Origin: Desulfosporosinus metallidurans
Lineage (GTDB): Bacteria; Bacillota; Desulfitobacteriia; Desulfitobacteriales; Desulfitobacteriaceae
DNA length: 64,000 nucleotides
NCBI RefSeq assembly: GCF_001936615.1
Contig: NZ_MLBF01000002.1
Span: 124,001-188,000 of the forward strand
Reading direction: 5' to 3'
The position numbers and the translations under genes are program-made. This document shows, one piece after another, positions 26,086-35,546 of the stretch. The number at the start of each line of letters is the position of its first letter. The stretch's first letter is position 1. The notes under the pieces are model-generated. The model saw only the letters and a list, made by a program, of their open reading frames with translations, was not told the DNA's origin and did not search any database.

Positions 26086-26349
26086 TTGACCTTGAATACT
26101 TATCGTCCAACTCAATCTTCAAATTATTGGATGGTTGCACTCAAACTTCTCATACTCATTCTGGGTCTCTATCTCTCTGCCATGGTCTTAGGAAAAGTAT
26201 TCACGTGGGTGTTTGCCATTGCCTTCTTTTTAATACGATTTATTGTTTTTGTCGGTGTCTCTTTTACAGTCCTTCATGTATTCCTGAAATTTCTATTTAA
26301 AATTGATCTTTTCCAGTTTGTAACGGGCAAACGATTCATCCAACGGTAA
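26086..26349 (+). CDS. Small membrane protein, two predicted spans
   Basis: 87 residues with hydrophobic segments near 17-37 and 43-67 and a short cytoplasmic-type tail KIDLFQFVTGKRFIQR. Family not recognised. TTG start 4-5 nt after AGAGGGGGGG; another TTG two codons later is possible. It ends before a strong terminator, so it is probably a single-gene unit. Confidence 0.65.
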   Translation: MTLNTYRPTQSSNYWMVALKLLILILGLYLSAMVLGKVFTWVFAIAFFLIRFIVFVGVSFTVLHVFLKFLFKIDLFQFVTGKRFIQR

Positions 26350-26390
26350 TTTATCTAAGCTTCCAAATTTAATTTTATAGAACATATTTA

Positions 26391-26416
26391 AAAACGCCTT
26401 AATAGGCGTTTTTTTG
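26391..26416 (+). terminator. Rho-independent terminator
   Basis: AAAACGCC-TTAATA-GGCGTTTT followed by more T residues, 42 nt after the small membrane protein gene. Confidence 0.88.
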
Positions 26417-26473
26417 TATTACTCTCATATCAAGCAATTTGATGAATATCCTTTACTCAAGGAGGAATGCCAA

Positions 26474-27265
26474 ATGCGAATTATAATTTTCAAACGTCCA
26501 TCATGGCGTAATATTGCCCTCTGGGGAATCCTATTATTCGTCTTGTTTGCTTATCGTGAGAATGTCACATCAGTATTTTCCGGAAAATTAAAACCCATTT
26601 ACTCTGCCAGCGTCAATACCCAATCTATTGGACTGACCTTTGATATCAGTTGGGGAGAAAAGACAGCAGAGCCAATACTTGATATTCTAAAAAAGGAAGG
26701 GATTCATGCCACCTTTTTCCTATCGAGTCCTTGGGCCGACAAACATCAGTCACTTGTTCAGCGAATGGTAGCTGAAGGTCACGAAATCGGATCACATGGA
26801 AACCGCCATATTGATCTTAATACCCTAGGGGAGAGCGAAATAGAACATGAGATTATCACTGCCCAACAAGTACTAGAACGGATAACGGGTCAGAATGTCC
26901 GATTAATCCGTGCACCCAACGGAGCCTATAATAACAGGGTCATAGCCACCGCCAATAAGCTAGGATACCGAGTAATCCAGTGGAGTGTTGATTCTCTAGA
27001 TTGGAAGCGACCAGGCCCAAGTGCTGTCGTAAATAATGTGCTTAACGGAATACGCTCAGGAGGCGGGGCAAAAGCAGGAGACATTATTTTATTTCATGCC
27101 TCGGACTCGGCTCCAGATACGGTCCAAGCCCTGCCTACCGTCATTCAACATCTCAAAAGCAAGGGGCATACTTTACTCCCAGTCGGGCAATTACTTTCCG
27201 AAGCCAATAGTACTTGGCCACCGGAAAGTAATTTAAAGGAAAAACCCCTCACCCCTCCAAAATAA
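26474..27265 (+). CDS. Polysaccharide deacetylase, PdaB-like
   Basis: NodB-fold carbohydrate esterase acting on envelope glycans. An N-terminal signal anchor (about 14-26) precedes the catalytic domain: TFDISWGEKTAEPIL (the TFD aspartate; ISWG replaces the usual DG, as in the PdaB sporulation subgroup), ATFFLSSPWADKHQ, metal-binding SHGNRH, RAPNGAYN and GDIILFHAS. PdaB in Bacillus is needed to keep spores stable. AAGGAGG lies 8 nt before the chosen ATG; the longer reading has no ribosome site. Confidence 0.9.
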   Translation: MRIIIFKRPSWRNIALWGILLFVLFAYRENVTSVFSGKLKPIYSASVNTQSIGLTFDISWGEKTAEPILDILKKEGIHATFFLSSPWADKHQSLVQRMVAEGHEIGSHGNRHIDLNTLGESEIEHEIITAQQVLERITGQNVRLIRAPNGAYNNRVIATANKLGYRVIQWSVDSLDWKRPGPSAVVNNVLNGIRSGGGAKAGDIILFHASDSAPDTVQALPTVIQHLKSKGHTLLPVGQLLSEANSTWPPESNLKEKPLTPPK

Positions 27266-27276
27266 AGAGCTTGATT

Positions 27277-28281
27277 CTACGTTTTGGCGACAACAGATTG
27301 CAAGACTTTATCGGCCTTTTGTCGCTCTGCGACTTGTTCCAACGCTTTTTGTACGTCCGCTTCTACTCCAGCGTCAAGCCCACTTTTCAGTGCGCGTTCG
27401 AGTAAATTCTTCCCCTCCTGCAACTGGCCTTTATGTAATGCTTGTATCCCATTTACGTAGTAGATAGTGGCCTCTCCACGAGGAAGCTCTTTGAGAGTGG
27501 ATAGGGTATCCGTCAACTTCTGCAAATTATCTTCACGTATCGCGAGGACTGCTCTTTTTGTTTCAAATAACGTAGTCTTAGGCCGCCAGGTTTGCGAATC
27601 TATTGTGTTACTTAGCTCTAGTGCCTTGGTCCATTGCCCTTCCTCTATGGCTATGTCCATCTCCATAGAAAGGCAGGCTGGATTTTGGGGTTCAAGGCTC
27701 TGAGCTACCTGGAACTCAGACTGTGTAGAAGGATGATCCCCTAAGATCATTGATGCTTGAGCCAGTGTCAAATGCCTCAAAGTCTGCTCATGGCGAGATA
27801 AGGTTTCCCAGCCAACATCTGTCTTAGTCAACAAACGACGCGACTCCTCTGCATTTCCTTTCACCAAAGACAGTAATCCTCGCCCTAACTCACCCGCTGG
27901 TGTATTCCCAAGTTCACCGATAACTTTCTGAGCCTCAGTCATTTTCCCTGCTTGCATATCGAGAAGAAGCAGCCAAAATTGATGCTTTTCGTCGTGATAC
28001 ACTGCCAATTTAGACTCCAAGTCCGTACTCCCGATGTTTAGTTCAAGCCATAGTGTGGCATCTTTTATCAATCCTAGTTTAGTTAAGAATCCCCCATGAA
28101 CTTCTAACCACTGAAGTTCCGCTTTAACCTTTGGAACGTCGTAAGCATTTTCTGCTTGTCTCAAACGCTCCATTCGCCAAGCAAAAGGCCCAACGATTAG
28201 CAATAAAATAATCGAAACCAAAAGCAAAAACGTGGACTGCCGACGTCTTCTTTGACCACGTTTGAGCGGCCGTTTTGTCAA
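27277..28281 (-). CDS. Membrane-anchored TPR-like hypothetical protein
   Basis: 334 residues: a very basic N-terminus (RPLKRGQRRRRQ), one membrane span (about 17-34), then an external or internal all-helical region with degenerate TPR pattern (LAQASMILGDHPSTQSEFQVAQSLEPQNPACLSMEMDIAIEEGQW). TTG start after GAGGGATAG. Convergent with the deacetylase gene, 11 bp between stops. Function unknown. Confidence 0.72.
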   Translation of the reverse strand: MTKRPLKRGQRRRRQSTFLLLVSIILLLIVGPFAWRMERLRQAENAYDVPKVKAELQWLEVHGGFLTKLGLIKDATLWLELNIGSTDLESKLAVYHDEKHQFWLLLLDMQAGKMTEAQKVIGELGNTPAGELGRGLLSLVKGNAEESRRLLTKTDVGWETLSRHEQTLRHLTLAQASMILGDHPSTQSEFQVAQSLEPQNPACLSMEMDIAIEEGQWTKALELSNTIDSQTWRPKTTLFETKRAVLAIREDNLQKLTDTLSTLKELPRGEATIYYVNGIQALHKGQLQEGKNLLERALKSGLDAGVEADVQKALEQVAERQKADKVLQSVVAKT

Positions 28282-28384
28282 TTCTATCCCTCGTTCCCAA
28301 CCTAGTCTTATAAAGACTTCCCCGAGAAGGTCTCTATCCTAAACTCTATAGTTCCATCTTCAATTTGGTGCATTCTTGAGTACA

Positions 28385-29239
28385 TCAATGTCCTTTCCAA
28401 GATGAAAAGCCTTCCCCGACAACTTCCGGCACTTCTGAGATGGCCAGAAACGCCTGTGGATCTTGATCATGAACAATCTCTTTAACTTGAGACAATTCGG
28501 TGCGGTTTATAACGCAGTAAACAACCTGTTTAGCCTCACCTGAGAAGGCCCCCGTCGCTTGAAAAAGTGTAACCCCTCGCTCAAGCTTGGCCATGATTTC
28601 CTCTGCTATTCTCTGAGGTTGCGTGGTCACCACCATAACCGACTTCGAGTGACTCAAGCCTTCCTGTACCAGATCGACGACATGCGTGGCAATGAACATA
28701 TAAATCATAGCATACATAGCCATCTCAGGTCTAAACAAAACGGCAACCACAAGGAAGATAACCGCATCAATTCCAAGTAATATTTGCCCCACACTAAAGT
28801 TTGTTGTTCTAGCAAAGAGTACCGCTAAAATATCAGTTCCACCAAGTGACCCTCTGGAACGGAAAATAATTCCCATCCCAATTCCTGAAAGCACTCCTCC
28901 GGAAATGGCGGCTAGCAACGTATCATGAGTTAATGTCGGAAGATGTGCAGTAAGGGAAAGCGTAACTGAAAGTACTCCTACACCAATGACACTTAAAGCT
29001 AAGAATTTTCGCCCCACCAAACGAAGACCCAAAACAAATAGTGGTAAATTAAGCAACAAAACAGTCCAACTGACTGGCCAATGAAATAAGTAATGCAAAA
29101 TGATGGCAATTCCCGTGACCCCGCCGTCAGCAATTTGATTGGGAATAATCAGTGTATTGATACTGGCACTAACTATCGCGGCCCCCATTAGTATACCTAG
29201 AAAATGTTTCAACAATTGCCACGTAAAAATCTTACGCAT
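28385..29239 (-). CDS. YitT-family membrane protein (DUF161 and DUF2179)
   Basis: About 284 residues with five or six hydrophobic spans, the family motif NxxxIPNQIADGGVTGIA near the N-terminus and RSRGSLGGTDILA in the middle, ending in a soluble DUF2179 domain (VVTTQPQRIAEEIMAKLERGVT). Function of YitT proteins is unsettled; some are linked to sporulation or metabolite transport. The start is the ATG giving MRKIFTW, after GGAGAC: an ATG 63 bp upstream would lie at or before the transcription start of the good promoter at 29308-29336. Confidence 0.9.
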   Translation of the reverse strand: MRKIFTWQLLKHFLGILMGAAIVSASINTLIIPNQIADGGVTGIAIILHYLFHWPVSWTVLLLNLPLFVLGLRLVGRKFLALSVIGVGVLSVTLSLTAHLPTLTHDTLLAAISGGVLSGIGMGIIFRSRGSLGGTDILAVLFARTTNFSVGQILLGIDAVIFLVVAVLFRPEMAMYAMIYMFIATHVVDLVQEGLSHSKSVMVVTTQPQRIAEEIMAKLERGVTLFQATGAFSGEAKQVVYCVINRTELSQVKEIVHDQDPQAFLAISEVPEVVGEGFSSWKGH

Positions 29240-29307
29240 ATGTCTCCAGCGCAATCGAATCCCCCATTCAAAAAATCGTTCTCCACGCAATCGCTCATCC
29301 ATGTTGA

Positions 29308-29336
29308 ATTATACTGCAGAGTCCATGAAGAGACAA
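29308..29336 (-). promoter_or_regulatory. Sigma-A promoter of the YitT gene
   Basis: TTGTCT (29331-29336), 17-bp spacer, TATAAT (29308-29313) on the minus strand. Expected transcription start about 29301, leaving a leader of about 60 nt. Confidence 0.75.
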
Positions 29337-29406
29337 CTTATTGACTTTCGAAGGCATTAATAAACCATTCTGCATTAAAACAAGTATAATGGACATCTTA
29401 TAAGGC

Positions 29407-29435
29407 TTGACAAACTACTCATTATTGAGTAAAGT
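29407..29435 (+). promoter_or_regulatory. Putative sigma-A promoter of tRNA-Arg
   Basis: TTGACA (29407-29412), 17-bp spacer, TAAAGT (29430-29435), ending 17 bp before the tRNA. Confidence 0.75.
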
Positions 29436-29452
29436 AATAAATGTTCTCTTAA

Positions 29453-29528
29453 GCGCTCGTAGCTCAGTGGATAGAGTGACGGTTTCCGAAGCCGGAGGTC
29501 GCAGGTTCAAATCCCGCCGGGCGCACCA
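29453..29528 (+). tRNA. tRNA-Arg (CCG anticodon)
   Basis: A 76-nt cloverleaf: acceptor GCGCTCG/CGGGCGC (one G-T pair), anticodon loop TTCCGAA with CCG, T-arm GGTTCAAATCC, encoded CCA end. Reads CGG codons. Confidence 0.95.
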
Positions 29529-29540
29529 TAATGTTACTTT

Positions 29541-29565
29541 AACCACAACGTTGTTGTGGTTTTGT
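29541..29565 (+). terminator. Terminator after tRNA-Arg
   Basis: AACCACAAC-GTT-GTTGTGGTT followed by TTTG, 12 nt after the tRNA. Confidence 0.82.
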
Positions 29566-29600
29566 TAATATGTAGTAAATTGCTTTTTTCTTACTAAATT

Positions 29601-29633
29601 AGGGGGTTGGTAACTAGTATTTACCAACCCCCT
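29601..29633 (-). terminator. Terminator of the peptide transporter operon
   Basis: A 13-bp perfect stem AGGGGGTTGGTAA/TTACCAACCCCCT with a 7-nt loop, 12 nt after the last operon stop; AT-rich tail on the minus strand. Confidence 0.75.
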
Positions 29634-29645
29634 TGAACTATTTAA

Positions 29646-30635
29646 TTATTTGACAAAGTGACATGCTACATAATGACCATTTCCGATATCCTTAAATTCA
29701 GGCTCCTGTTCCTTGCAAATTCCTAGTGCTTTCGGGCAACGTGTATGAAAACGGCAGCCTGAAGGTGGATTAACCGGGCTTGGAACATCCCCTTTTAGAA
29801 TAATGCGCTCTTTCTTAACCATTGGATCCGGAAGAGGTATGGCAGACAACAACGCTATCGTATAAGGATGCAACGGATTTCTATAGAGTTCCTCTGAATC
29901 GGAGAGTTCTACCGTCTTACCTAGGTACATAACCACGACCCTGTTGCTAATGTGTTTGACTACGGACAAATCATGGGCAATAAATAAATACGTTAAATCA
30001 AACTCTTGCTGTAAATCCTCAAGTAAGTTAATGACCTGAGCTTGAATAGACACATCCAAGGCAGAAACCGGTTCATCACAAACAATTAGCTTAGGGTTAA
30101 CCGATAAAGCCCTAGCGATCCCGATCCGCTGACGTTGTCCACCCGAAAATTCGTGTGGGTAGCGTGCTCCATGATAAGGGCTTAAGCCCACGACATCGAG
30201 GAGTTTACGAACCCGTTTCTCACGTTCTATTCGATTGGAAACCCCATGAATCAGAATAGGTTCTCCAATGATATCTCCCACCGTCATCCGAGGGTTCAAA
30301 GAGGCATAGGGGTCCTGAAAAATCATCTGCATCTGACTACGCATTTTGCGCATTTCTTCACCAGAAAAATCATTAAGCACTTTTCCCTCAAAGGTCACTT
30401 TTCCCCCAGTAGGCTCTAGTAATCTTAAGATCGTTCGTCCAATGGTTGATTTTCCACATCCGCTTTCCCCAACCATACCGAGTGTTTCTCCACGTCGAAT
30501 GTCGAAGGAAACTCCGTCAACTGCTTTAACATCCCCAACATGTTTTTGAACAACAATTCCTTTTCGAATTGGAAAGTACTTCTGAAGATTCTCTACTTTT
30601 AATAACGCCTCTGTCTGCTTTTTAGTTTCAGTCAT
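29646..30635 (-). CDS. Peptide ABC transporter ATP-binding protein (OppF/DppF type)
   Basis: ATPase of an oligo- or dipeptide importer. Walker [10 protein letters not shown], signature [15 protein letters not shown], Walker [13 protein letters not shown], and the C-terminal oligopeptide-transporter extension with a Cys-containing loop ([15 protein letters not shown]). The ATG after GGGGGGAAGAGG is used; the 39 upstream codons are inside the preceding gene. Overlaps oppD by 8 bp. Confidence 0.95.
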   Translation of the reverse strand: MTETKKQTEALLKVENLQKYFPIRKGIVVQKHVGDVKAVDGVSFDIRRGETLGMVGESGCGKSTIGRTILRLLEPTGGKVTFEGKVLNDFSGEEMRKMRSQMQMIFQDPYASLNPRMTVGDIIGEPILIHGVSNRIEREKRVRKLLDVVGLSPYHGARYPHEFSGGQRQRIGIARALSVNPKLIVCDEPVSALDVSIQAQVINLLEDLQQEFDLTYLFIAHDLSVVKHISNRVVVMYLGKTVELSDSEELYRNPLHPYTIALLSAIPLPDPMVKKERIILKGDVPSPVNPPSGCRFHTRCPKALGICKEQEPEFKDIGNGHYVACHFVK

Positions 30636-31623
30636 GCCTCTTCCCCCCTTCTCCATATAAGAAGCAACTGACGAAATGCCCTTGTTCGATTTCTTGCAGA
30701 GTTGGTTTTTGTTGCTCGCATATAGGTTTCTTGTGTTTACACCGCGGGGCAAAATTGCAACCCTGTGGTAAACGACGCAAATCAGGTGGTTGTCCTTCTA
30801 TTGGCTCCAGACGTTGTTTTTCGGACTCATCCAGTTTTGGCAACGATCCTAATAGTCCCCAAGTATAGGGATGCTTCGGAGCTGCAAACAATGCCTCTGC
30901 ATTTGTGTACTCAACTGTGTTTCCTGCATACATGACTAAAACCTTTTGACACAACTCAGCGACAACCCCTAAATCGTGGGTAATCAGCATAATAGCTGTG
31001 CCGAAGTCCTTTTTAAGATTGTTCATCAAATCTAGAATTTGGGCCTGAATCGTCACATCAAGAGCAGTGGTCGGTTCATCGGCTATTAGAAGCTTAGGGT
31101 TACACGACAAGGCCATGGCGATCATGACACGTTGGCGCATACCTCCACTAAATTGATGCGGGTAGTTATTCACTCTGCTTTCCGCTTCAGGAATACCCAC
31201 CTTCTTCAACATCTCAACGGCCCTTTTTTTGGCCTCGGATCGCCCCGTTTTCTGATGAAGAATGATGGCTTCCATGATTTGCTCCCCAACCGTAAGCACG
31301 GGATTCAGGGAGGTCATGGGATCCTGGAAAATCATAGCAATTTCATTACCGCGAATTTTCATCATTTCAGATTCGGTTGCTTTGATCAAATCTTTACCAC
31401 TAAACATTACCTCTCCACTAACAATTTTCCCGGGAGGTACTGGGATAAGACGCATAATAGACATGGCTGTAATACTTTTTCCTGAACCCGATTCCCCCAC
31501 AACGCCGAGAGTTTCCCCTTTATTGATCTCAAGATCAACTCCATCGACCGCCTTTACGACACCGGCTTCTGTGTAGAAGTGAGTTCTAAGATCCTTCACT
31601 TGAAGCAAAAGTTCTTGACCCAT
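30628..31623 (-). CDS. Peptide ABC transporter ATP-binding protein (OppD/DppD type)
   Basis: Second ATPase of the importer: Walker A GESGSGKS, signature [15 protein letters not shown], Walker [13 protein letters not shown], and the C-terminal extension with cysteines ([18 protein letters not shown]). The paired cysteines in such extensions can hold an iron-sulfur cluster in the Dpp/Opp group. RBS GGGAGGAAG. Between the permease gene dppC-like and the OppF-type gene. Confidence 0.95.
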   Translation of the reverse strand: MGQELLLQVKDLRTHFYTEAGVVKAVDGVDLEINKGETLGVVGESGSGKSITAMSIMRLIPVPPGKIVSGEVMFSGKDLIKATESEMMKIRGNEIAMIFQDPMTSLNPVLTVGEQIMEAIILHQKTGRSEAKKRAVEMLKKVGIPEAESRVNNYPHQFSGGMRQRVMIAMALSCNPKLLIADEPTTALDVTIQAQILDLMNNLKKDFGTAIMLITHDLGVVAELCQKVLVMYAGNTVEYTNAEALFAAPKHPYTWGLLGSLPKLDESEKQRLEPIEGQPPDLRRLPQGCNFAPRCKHKKPICEQQKPTLQEIEQGHFVSCFLYGEGGKRHD

Positions 31624-31638
31624 TACTACTTCCTCCCT

Positions 31639-32526
31639 CTATTGTTTCATGCGCGGATCAAGCGCATCGCGCAGTCCGTCACCTAATAAGTTATAACCAA
31701 GTACCGTTAAGAAAATGGCTACCCCTGGCCAAATAACCATCCAAGGAGCATTAAAGATAAAATTCGATGCTTCTGAGAGCATTAGTCCCCAACTCGGAGC
31801 GGGTGGCTGCACCCCAATCCCTAAGAAGCTCAACCCTGCCTCGGATAAGATGACGCCCCCAACATTCATCGTTGTATAGACAATAATAGGGGCTAAAGTG
31901 TTGGGAAGTACATGCTTCCAAATAATTCGAAGGTCTTTTGCCCCCACAGCATGGGCGGCTTCAACATAGTCGCTTTCCTTAACCGAGATAACTTGTCCAC
32001 GAACAAGGCGGGCATAATTTGTCCATCCTACAATACCCAAGGCAATGAAAACATTAATAAAGCTAGGTCCTAGGAAGGTCATAATAGCTATAGCTAAGAG
32101 AAAAAACGGGAAGGCAAAGAATATATCCGTTATCCGCATCATGATGGAATCGATCCATCCGCCATAATAACCGGAAATCGCACCGATAACTACTCCTATA
32201 ACGAGAGAAATGCTTGTAGCAACCACTCCAATAACCAGTGAGGCCCTCGTTCCATAGATAATTCTACTAAATACGTCCCGGCCAAGGACGTCTGTACCCA
32301 TGAGGTGAGCGGAGCTCGGTGGTTTTAAAGATTCTTTTAAAGCGATCTGCACAGGGTCATAAGGTGCAATAATTCCTGCTAAAATGGCAATAACAACTAA
32401 TGAAACGACGAGAAAAAGTCCGAATAAAGCTAACTTATTTCTTTTTAAGCGCACCCACATGTCATGAAGTGGCGAAGACGTTTCATATAATTCATTCGTT
32501 TTTACGGCATCAGTATCTGTTGACAT
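31639..32526 (-). CDS. Peptide ABC transporter permease (OppC/DppC type)
   Basis: 295 residues with an N-terminal cytoplasmic tail, TM1 near 34-56 and a five-span binding-protein-dependent transport domain. The EAA loop is visible (YVEAAHAVGAKDLRIIWKHVLPN). N-terminal OppC-N domain present (RLKRNKLALFGL). Pairs with the OppB-type permease upstream. Confidence 0.95.
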   Translation of the reverse strand: MSTDTDAVKTNELYETSSPLHDMWVRLKRNKLALFGLFLVVSLVVIAILAGIIAPYDPVQIALKESLKPPSSAHLMGTDVLGRDVFSRIIYGTRASLVIGVVATSISLVIGVVIGAISGYYGGWIDSIMMRITDIFFAFPFFLLAIAIMTFLGPSFINVFIALGIVGWTNYARLVRGQVISVKESDYVEAAHAVGAKDLRIIWKHVLPNTLAPIIVYTTMNVGGVILSEAGLSFLGIGVQPPAPSWGLMLSEASNFIFNAPWMVIWPGVAIFLTVLGYNLLGDGLRDALDPRMKQ

Positions 32527-32557
32527 TTTCTACCCCCCTGTTATCTATCGTCTGTCC

Positions 32558-33490
32558 TTAATCATACCGGATCCGGGGATCCAAAACAGCATAGGAAATA
32601 TCCACAAGCAAGTTTATCACCACAAACACGAGAGCAAGAAAGAGCGTGACCCCTTGCACTACGGGATAATCCCGTCTGGAAATTGCCATGTATAACATTG
32701 AACCGATACCAGGGAGCGAAAAGATGGTTTCCGTTAAAATAGCGCCGCCCATTAAGCCGGCAAAATCCATACCTGCTTGAGTTGCTACTGGAATTAGTGC
32801 ATTTTTCATGGCATGCTTGAAAATCACAACCCGACTAGATAGCCCTTTAGCACGGGCTGTACGAACATAGTCCTGTCGTATGACCTCCAACATGCTAGAA
32901 CGCGTCAAGCGCACATACATAGCCATCGAGGCATACCCTAAAGCGAATCCAGGTAAAAGATAATTTTGCAGATGAAATCCTTCTCCACCGGTACCACTAA
33001 CCGGAAGTATATGAAGTATAACTCCAAAGAGCAATTGCAACATCATACCTAACCAAAAAGTTGGAACTGAAACACCTGTCATTGCAAAAAAAGTAGCCAA
33101 TGTATCCCAAAAACTATATTGCTTTACCGCTGACAAGATTCCGATAAGTACTCCAAATGTAACCGCAATCGCCATTGCAACGACTGTGAGTCGAAACGTC
33201 ACAGGTATTTTGTCGAGAAGCATCTGGGAGACTGCTTGGTGTTGAATATAGGATCGCCCAAAATCTCCATGAAGTGCATTCCACATGTATTGAAGATACC
33301 GTGTCAACATTGGTTGATCTAATCCCAATCCATGCCGCACGTTCTCAACTGTTTGTGGTGAAATATGCTGGCCTAACATCAATACAACCGGATCCCCGGG
33401 CACAAGGGTCATCATCAAAAAAGTAACGATAGAAATACCAATGATGACGGGTACCAGTTGAAATATGCGTCGAATAATATAGCGTGTCAC
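32558..33490 (-). CDS. Peptide ABC transporter permease (OppB/DppB type)
   Basis: 310 residues, six spans; N-terminal MTRYIIRRIFQLVPVIIGIS is the OppB/DppB hallmark, and the EAA loop reads YVRTARAKGLSSRVVIFKHAMKN. RBS AGGAGGAGG. Separated from the upstream binding-protein gene by 214 bp holding two hairpins. Confidence 0.95.
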   Translation of the reverse strand: MTRYIIRRIFQLVPVIIGISIVTFLMMTLVPGDPVVLMLGQHISPQTVENVRHGLGLDQPMLTRYLQYMWNALHGDFGRSYIQHQAVSQMLLDKIPVTFRLTVVAMAIAVTFGVLIGILSAVKQYSFWDTLATFFAMTGVSVPTFWLGMMLQLLFGVILHILPVSGTGGEGFHLQNYLLPGFALGYASMAMYVRLTRSSMLEVIRQDYVRTARAKGLSSRVVIFKHAMKNALIPVATQAGMDFAGLMGGAILTETIFSLPGIGSMLYMAISRRDYPVVQGVTLFLALVFVVINLLVDISYAVLDPRIRYD

Positions 33491-33593
33491 AAGTTGTCCT
33501 CCTCCTTTAAGTCATTCGTCTCTAGAAATTATACTGTGAAAGCAAGAAATTTGCCAGTAAATTCGAAATGTAAATTTTATGCAAATTGTAGTT

Positions 33594-33655
33594 TAGGCTT
33601 TCACATGAAGCCTATACATTAAATGGAGTTTATGCAGGAAAACCGCATAAACTCC
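33594..33655 (-). terminator. Two hairpins between the binding-protein and permease genes
   Basis: Hairpin one: GGAGTTTATGC/GCATAAACTCC with a 9-nt loop (33625-33655). Hairpin two: TAGGCTT/AAGCCTA (33594-33614). Neither has a strong T-run. They probably cause partial termination or protect the 3' end of the binding-protein mRNA, giving more binding protein than membrane subunits, as in other ABC operons. Confidence 0.6.
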
Positions 33656-33704
33656 TTTAAAATTGCTTAAATCCTTAAAATAGCCTTAATCTTTAAAGCA
33701 TATT

Positions 33705-35354
33705 TTACTTGGATAACCAAACAGTACGCATATCTTTTTGGTCAAGTGCGCTAACTGTAAAATCATGGACATTCTTTCCGAACAATTCAAGGTAGGTCGT
33801 GTTAAAGGCCCAAACTGCTGGTTGTTCCGCTACGACTTTTTCTTGAATCGTTTTATAGATCGCCATACGTTTGGCCGTATCCGTTTCTGTCAAACCTTGA
33901 GTAAATAAGGCTTCAACCTCTGGGTTCGAATAGAAGGTATCATTATTGGCGCCCCATTGCGATTTGGAATAAAGGATACGCAGGAAATCATCTGGATCAG
34001 GGTAATCTGCCCCCCATGCGAGGCGGAACATTTGACTGTCTCCGGACTGTAAGGCTTTAATATAGGAACCCCATTCTAAATTCTTCAACTCAGTCTGAAT
34101 TCCAACCTCTTTTAACTGTCCTTGGAAGGCTTCCGCAACCTTTTGGTTTAGTTGGGTAAAGTTATAGGAATATTGAATAACCGGAAGTCCTTTACCATCA
34201 GGGTATCCTGCTTTGGCCAAATATTCTTTGGCTTTAGCCTTATCATACGTTGGTGCTTTCAGCTCTTTATCATACCCTGGCATTCCGGCAGGTACTGGAC
34301 CGTTAGCCGGTGTTGAAATACCCTCACGGACAGTGTCAATTACGCTTTGAGTGTCAATTGCATAGGCAATTGCTTTTCTTAGGTTTAGGTTATCCTTAAA
34401 CGGCGCTTTATTAAGGTTAAATCCGATATACTCTGTCGTTAGAGCAACATTCTTAATGGTTTGACCTGGGAATTCTTTGATAATGGCTTGTTGTTGACCT
34501 GGAGGCATTCTGTCCACATAATCTAAGTTTCCTGCACGGAAATCGTTTAGAGCGGTGGATTCCTCTTTGTAAATCTTATAGACAACTTGGTCAACATGTA
34601 CCTTATTGCCGTAATAATCGTTGAACTTTGTAATAGTTACATCTTGGTCAGCATTCCACTTCACAAATTTGAAGGCACCCGTTCCGATCAAGGTTTCTGG
34701 AGTGGAGGCAGGGGTTCCAAAGTCTTTACCCGCTTTAGCTGCACCAGCAATTTTATAAATCCCAACCGCTGGATGACCTAATGAGGTGATGAAGGCAGCA
34801 TTTGGTTCGCCTAAGGTCACTTCAACTGTATAATCATCAATCTTCTTCAGTCCGGTCATTGTCTTAGCCGCGCCACTGTTCACTTCTTTAAAGCCAACGA
34901 TGGGTTCGAGTGGGAAAGATACCGGCGAAGCCGTATCTTTGGCCGCTAAACGATTCCAGTCATCCAAAATATCTTGTGCTTTGACTTCAGTTCCGTCATG
35001 AAATTTAACACCCTTCCGGATGTGAAAGGTAATTACTTTTTTATCAGCTGAATAATCCCATTTCTCTGCAATAGCAGGTTTAGTTTCTAATGTTTTGGGG
35101 TCATATCTTACGAGACCATCGTAAAGCTCTTTACCAATTTCAATTCCGTTATTCTCTTCCAAAAATGCAGGTTCAAGATTGGATGGGCTGGAAATCATCC
35201 CAAAACGGAACGTACCGCCATCAACGGGTTTACTAGTGGCTGTTGTGCCCTCCTTCGTGGGCGCAGCAGTCTGTCCACAACCGGATAGGATCAGAGTAGC
35301 CGATAACATGGTGGCAATAACTAATGACCAGGTTTTTTTGTGATTACGAAGCAT
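33705..35354 (-). CDS. Peptide ABC transporter substrate-binding lipoprotein
   Basis: 549-residue family 5 extracellular solute-binding protein (OppA/DppA type). Signal peptide with lipobox LILSGCG (Cys at about 26), then the SBP_bac_5 fold: PAIAEKWDYSADKKVITFHIRKGVKFHDG is the characteristic early motif. First gene of the operon that continues with two permeases and two ATPases, all on the minus strand. Might also take nickel or other small ligands; peptides are the default. RBS AGGAGGGG. Confidence 0.95.
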   Translation of the reverse strand: MLRNHKKTWSLVIATMLSATLILSGCGQTAAPTKEGTTATSKPVDGGTFRFGMISSPSNLEPAFLEENNGIEIGKELYDGLVRYDPKTLETKPAIAEKWDYSADKKVITFHIRKGVKFHDGTEVKAQDILDDWNRLAAKDTASPVSFPLEPIVGFKEVNSGAAKTMTGLKKIDDYTVEVTLGEPNAAFITSLGHPAVGIYKIAGAAKAGKDFGTPASTPETLIGTGAFKFVKWNADQDVTITKFNDYYGNKVHVDQVVYKIYKEESTALNDFRAGNLDYVDRMPPGQQQAIIKEFPGQTIKNVALTTEYIGFNLNKAPFKDNLNLRKAIAYAIDTQSVIDTVREGISTPANGPVPAGMPGYDKELKAPTYDKAKAKEYLAKAGYPDGKGLPVIQYSYNFTQLNQKVAEAFQGQLKEVGIQTELKNLEWGSYIKALQSGDSQMFRLAWGADYPDPDDFLRILYSKSQWGANNDTFYSNPEVEALFTQGLTETDTAKRMAIYKTIQEKVVAEQPAVWAFNTTYLELFGKNVHDFTVSALDQKDMRTVWLSK

Positions 35355-35546
35355 TCTTTCCCCTCCTACGTTTTATGTTCGATGACATTCATGCAGTAAA
35401 AAGTGATAACGGTCCTCCTTCCTCTCTCAAATGTTGAGCTCAAGTCCCTTAAAACTTCTTTCTGCCCGTTGCTAGTAATTCGCCTTTGTATACAATATTT
35501 CCTGCGAAAAACCATACTTCTTACCAAATAATTTAACCAATCAGAC

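Noticed and set aside
28385-29302. Longer YitT frame with start at 29302
   Set aside because: A promoter with TATAAT at 29308-29313 puts transcription start at about that codon; the downstream ATG is preferred.
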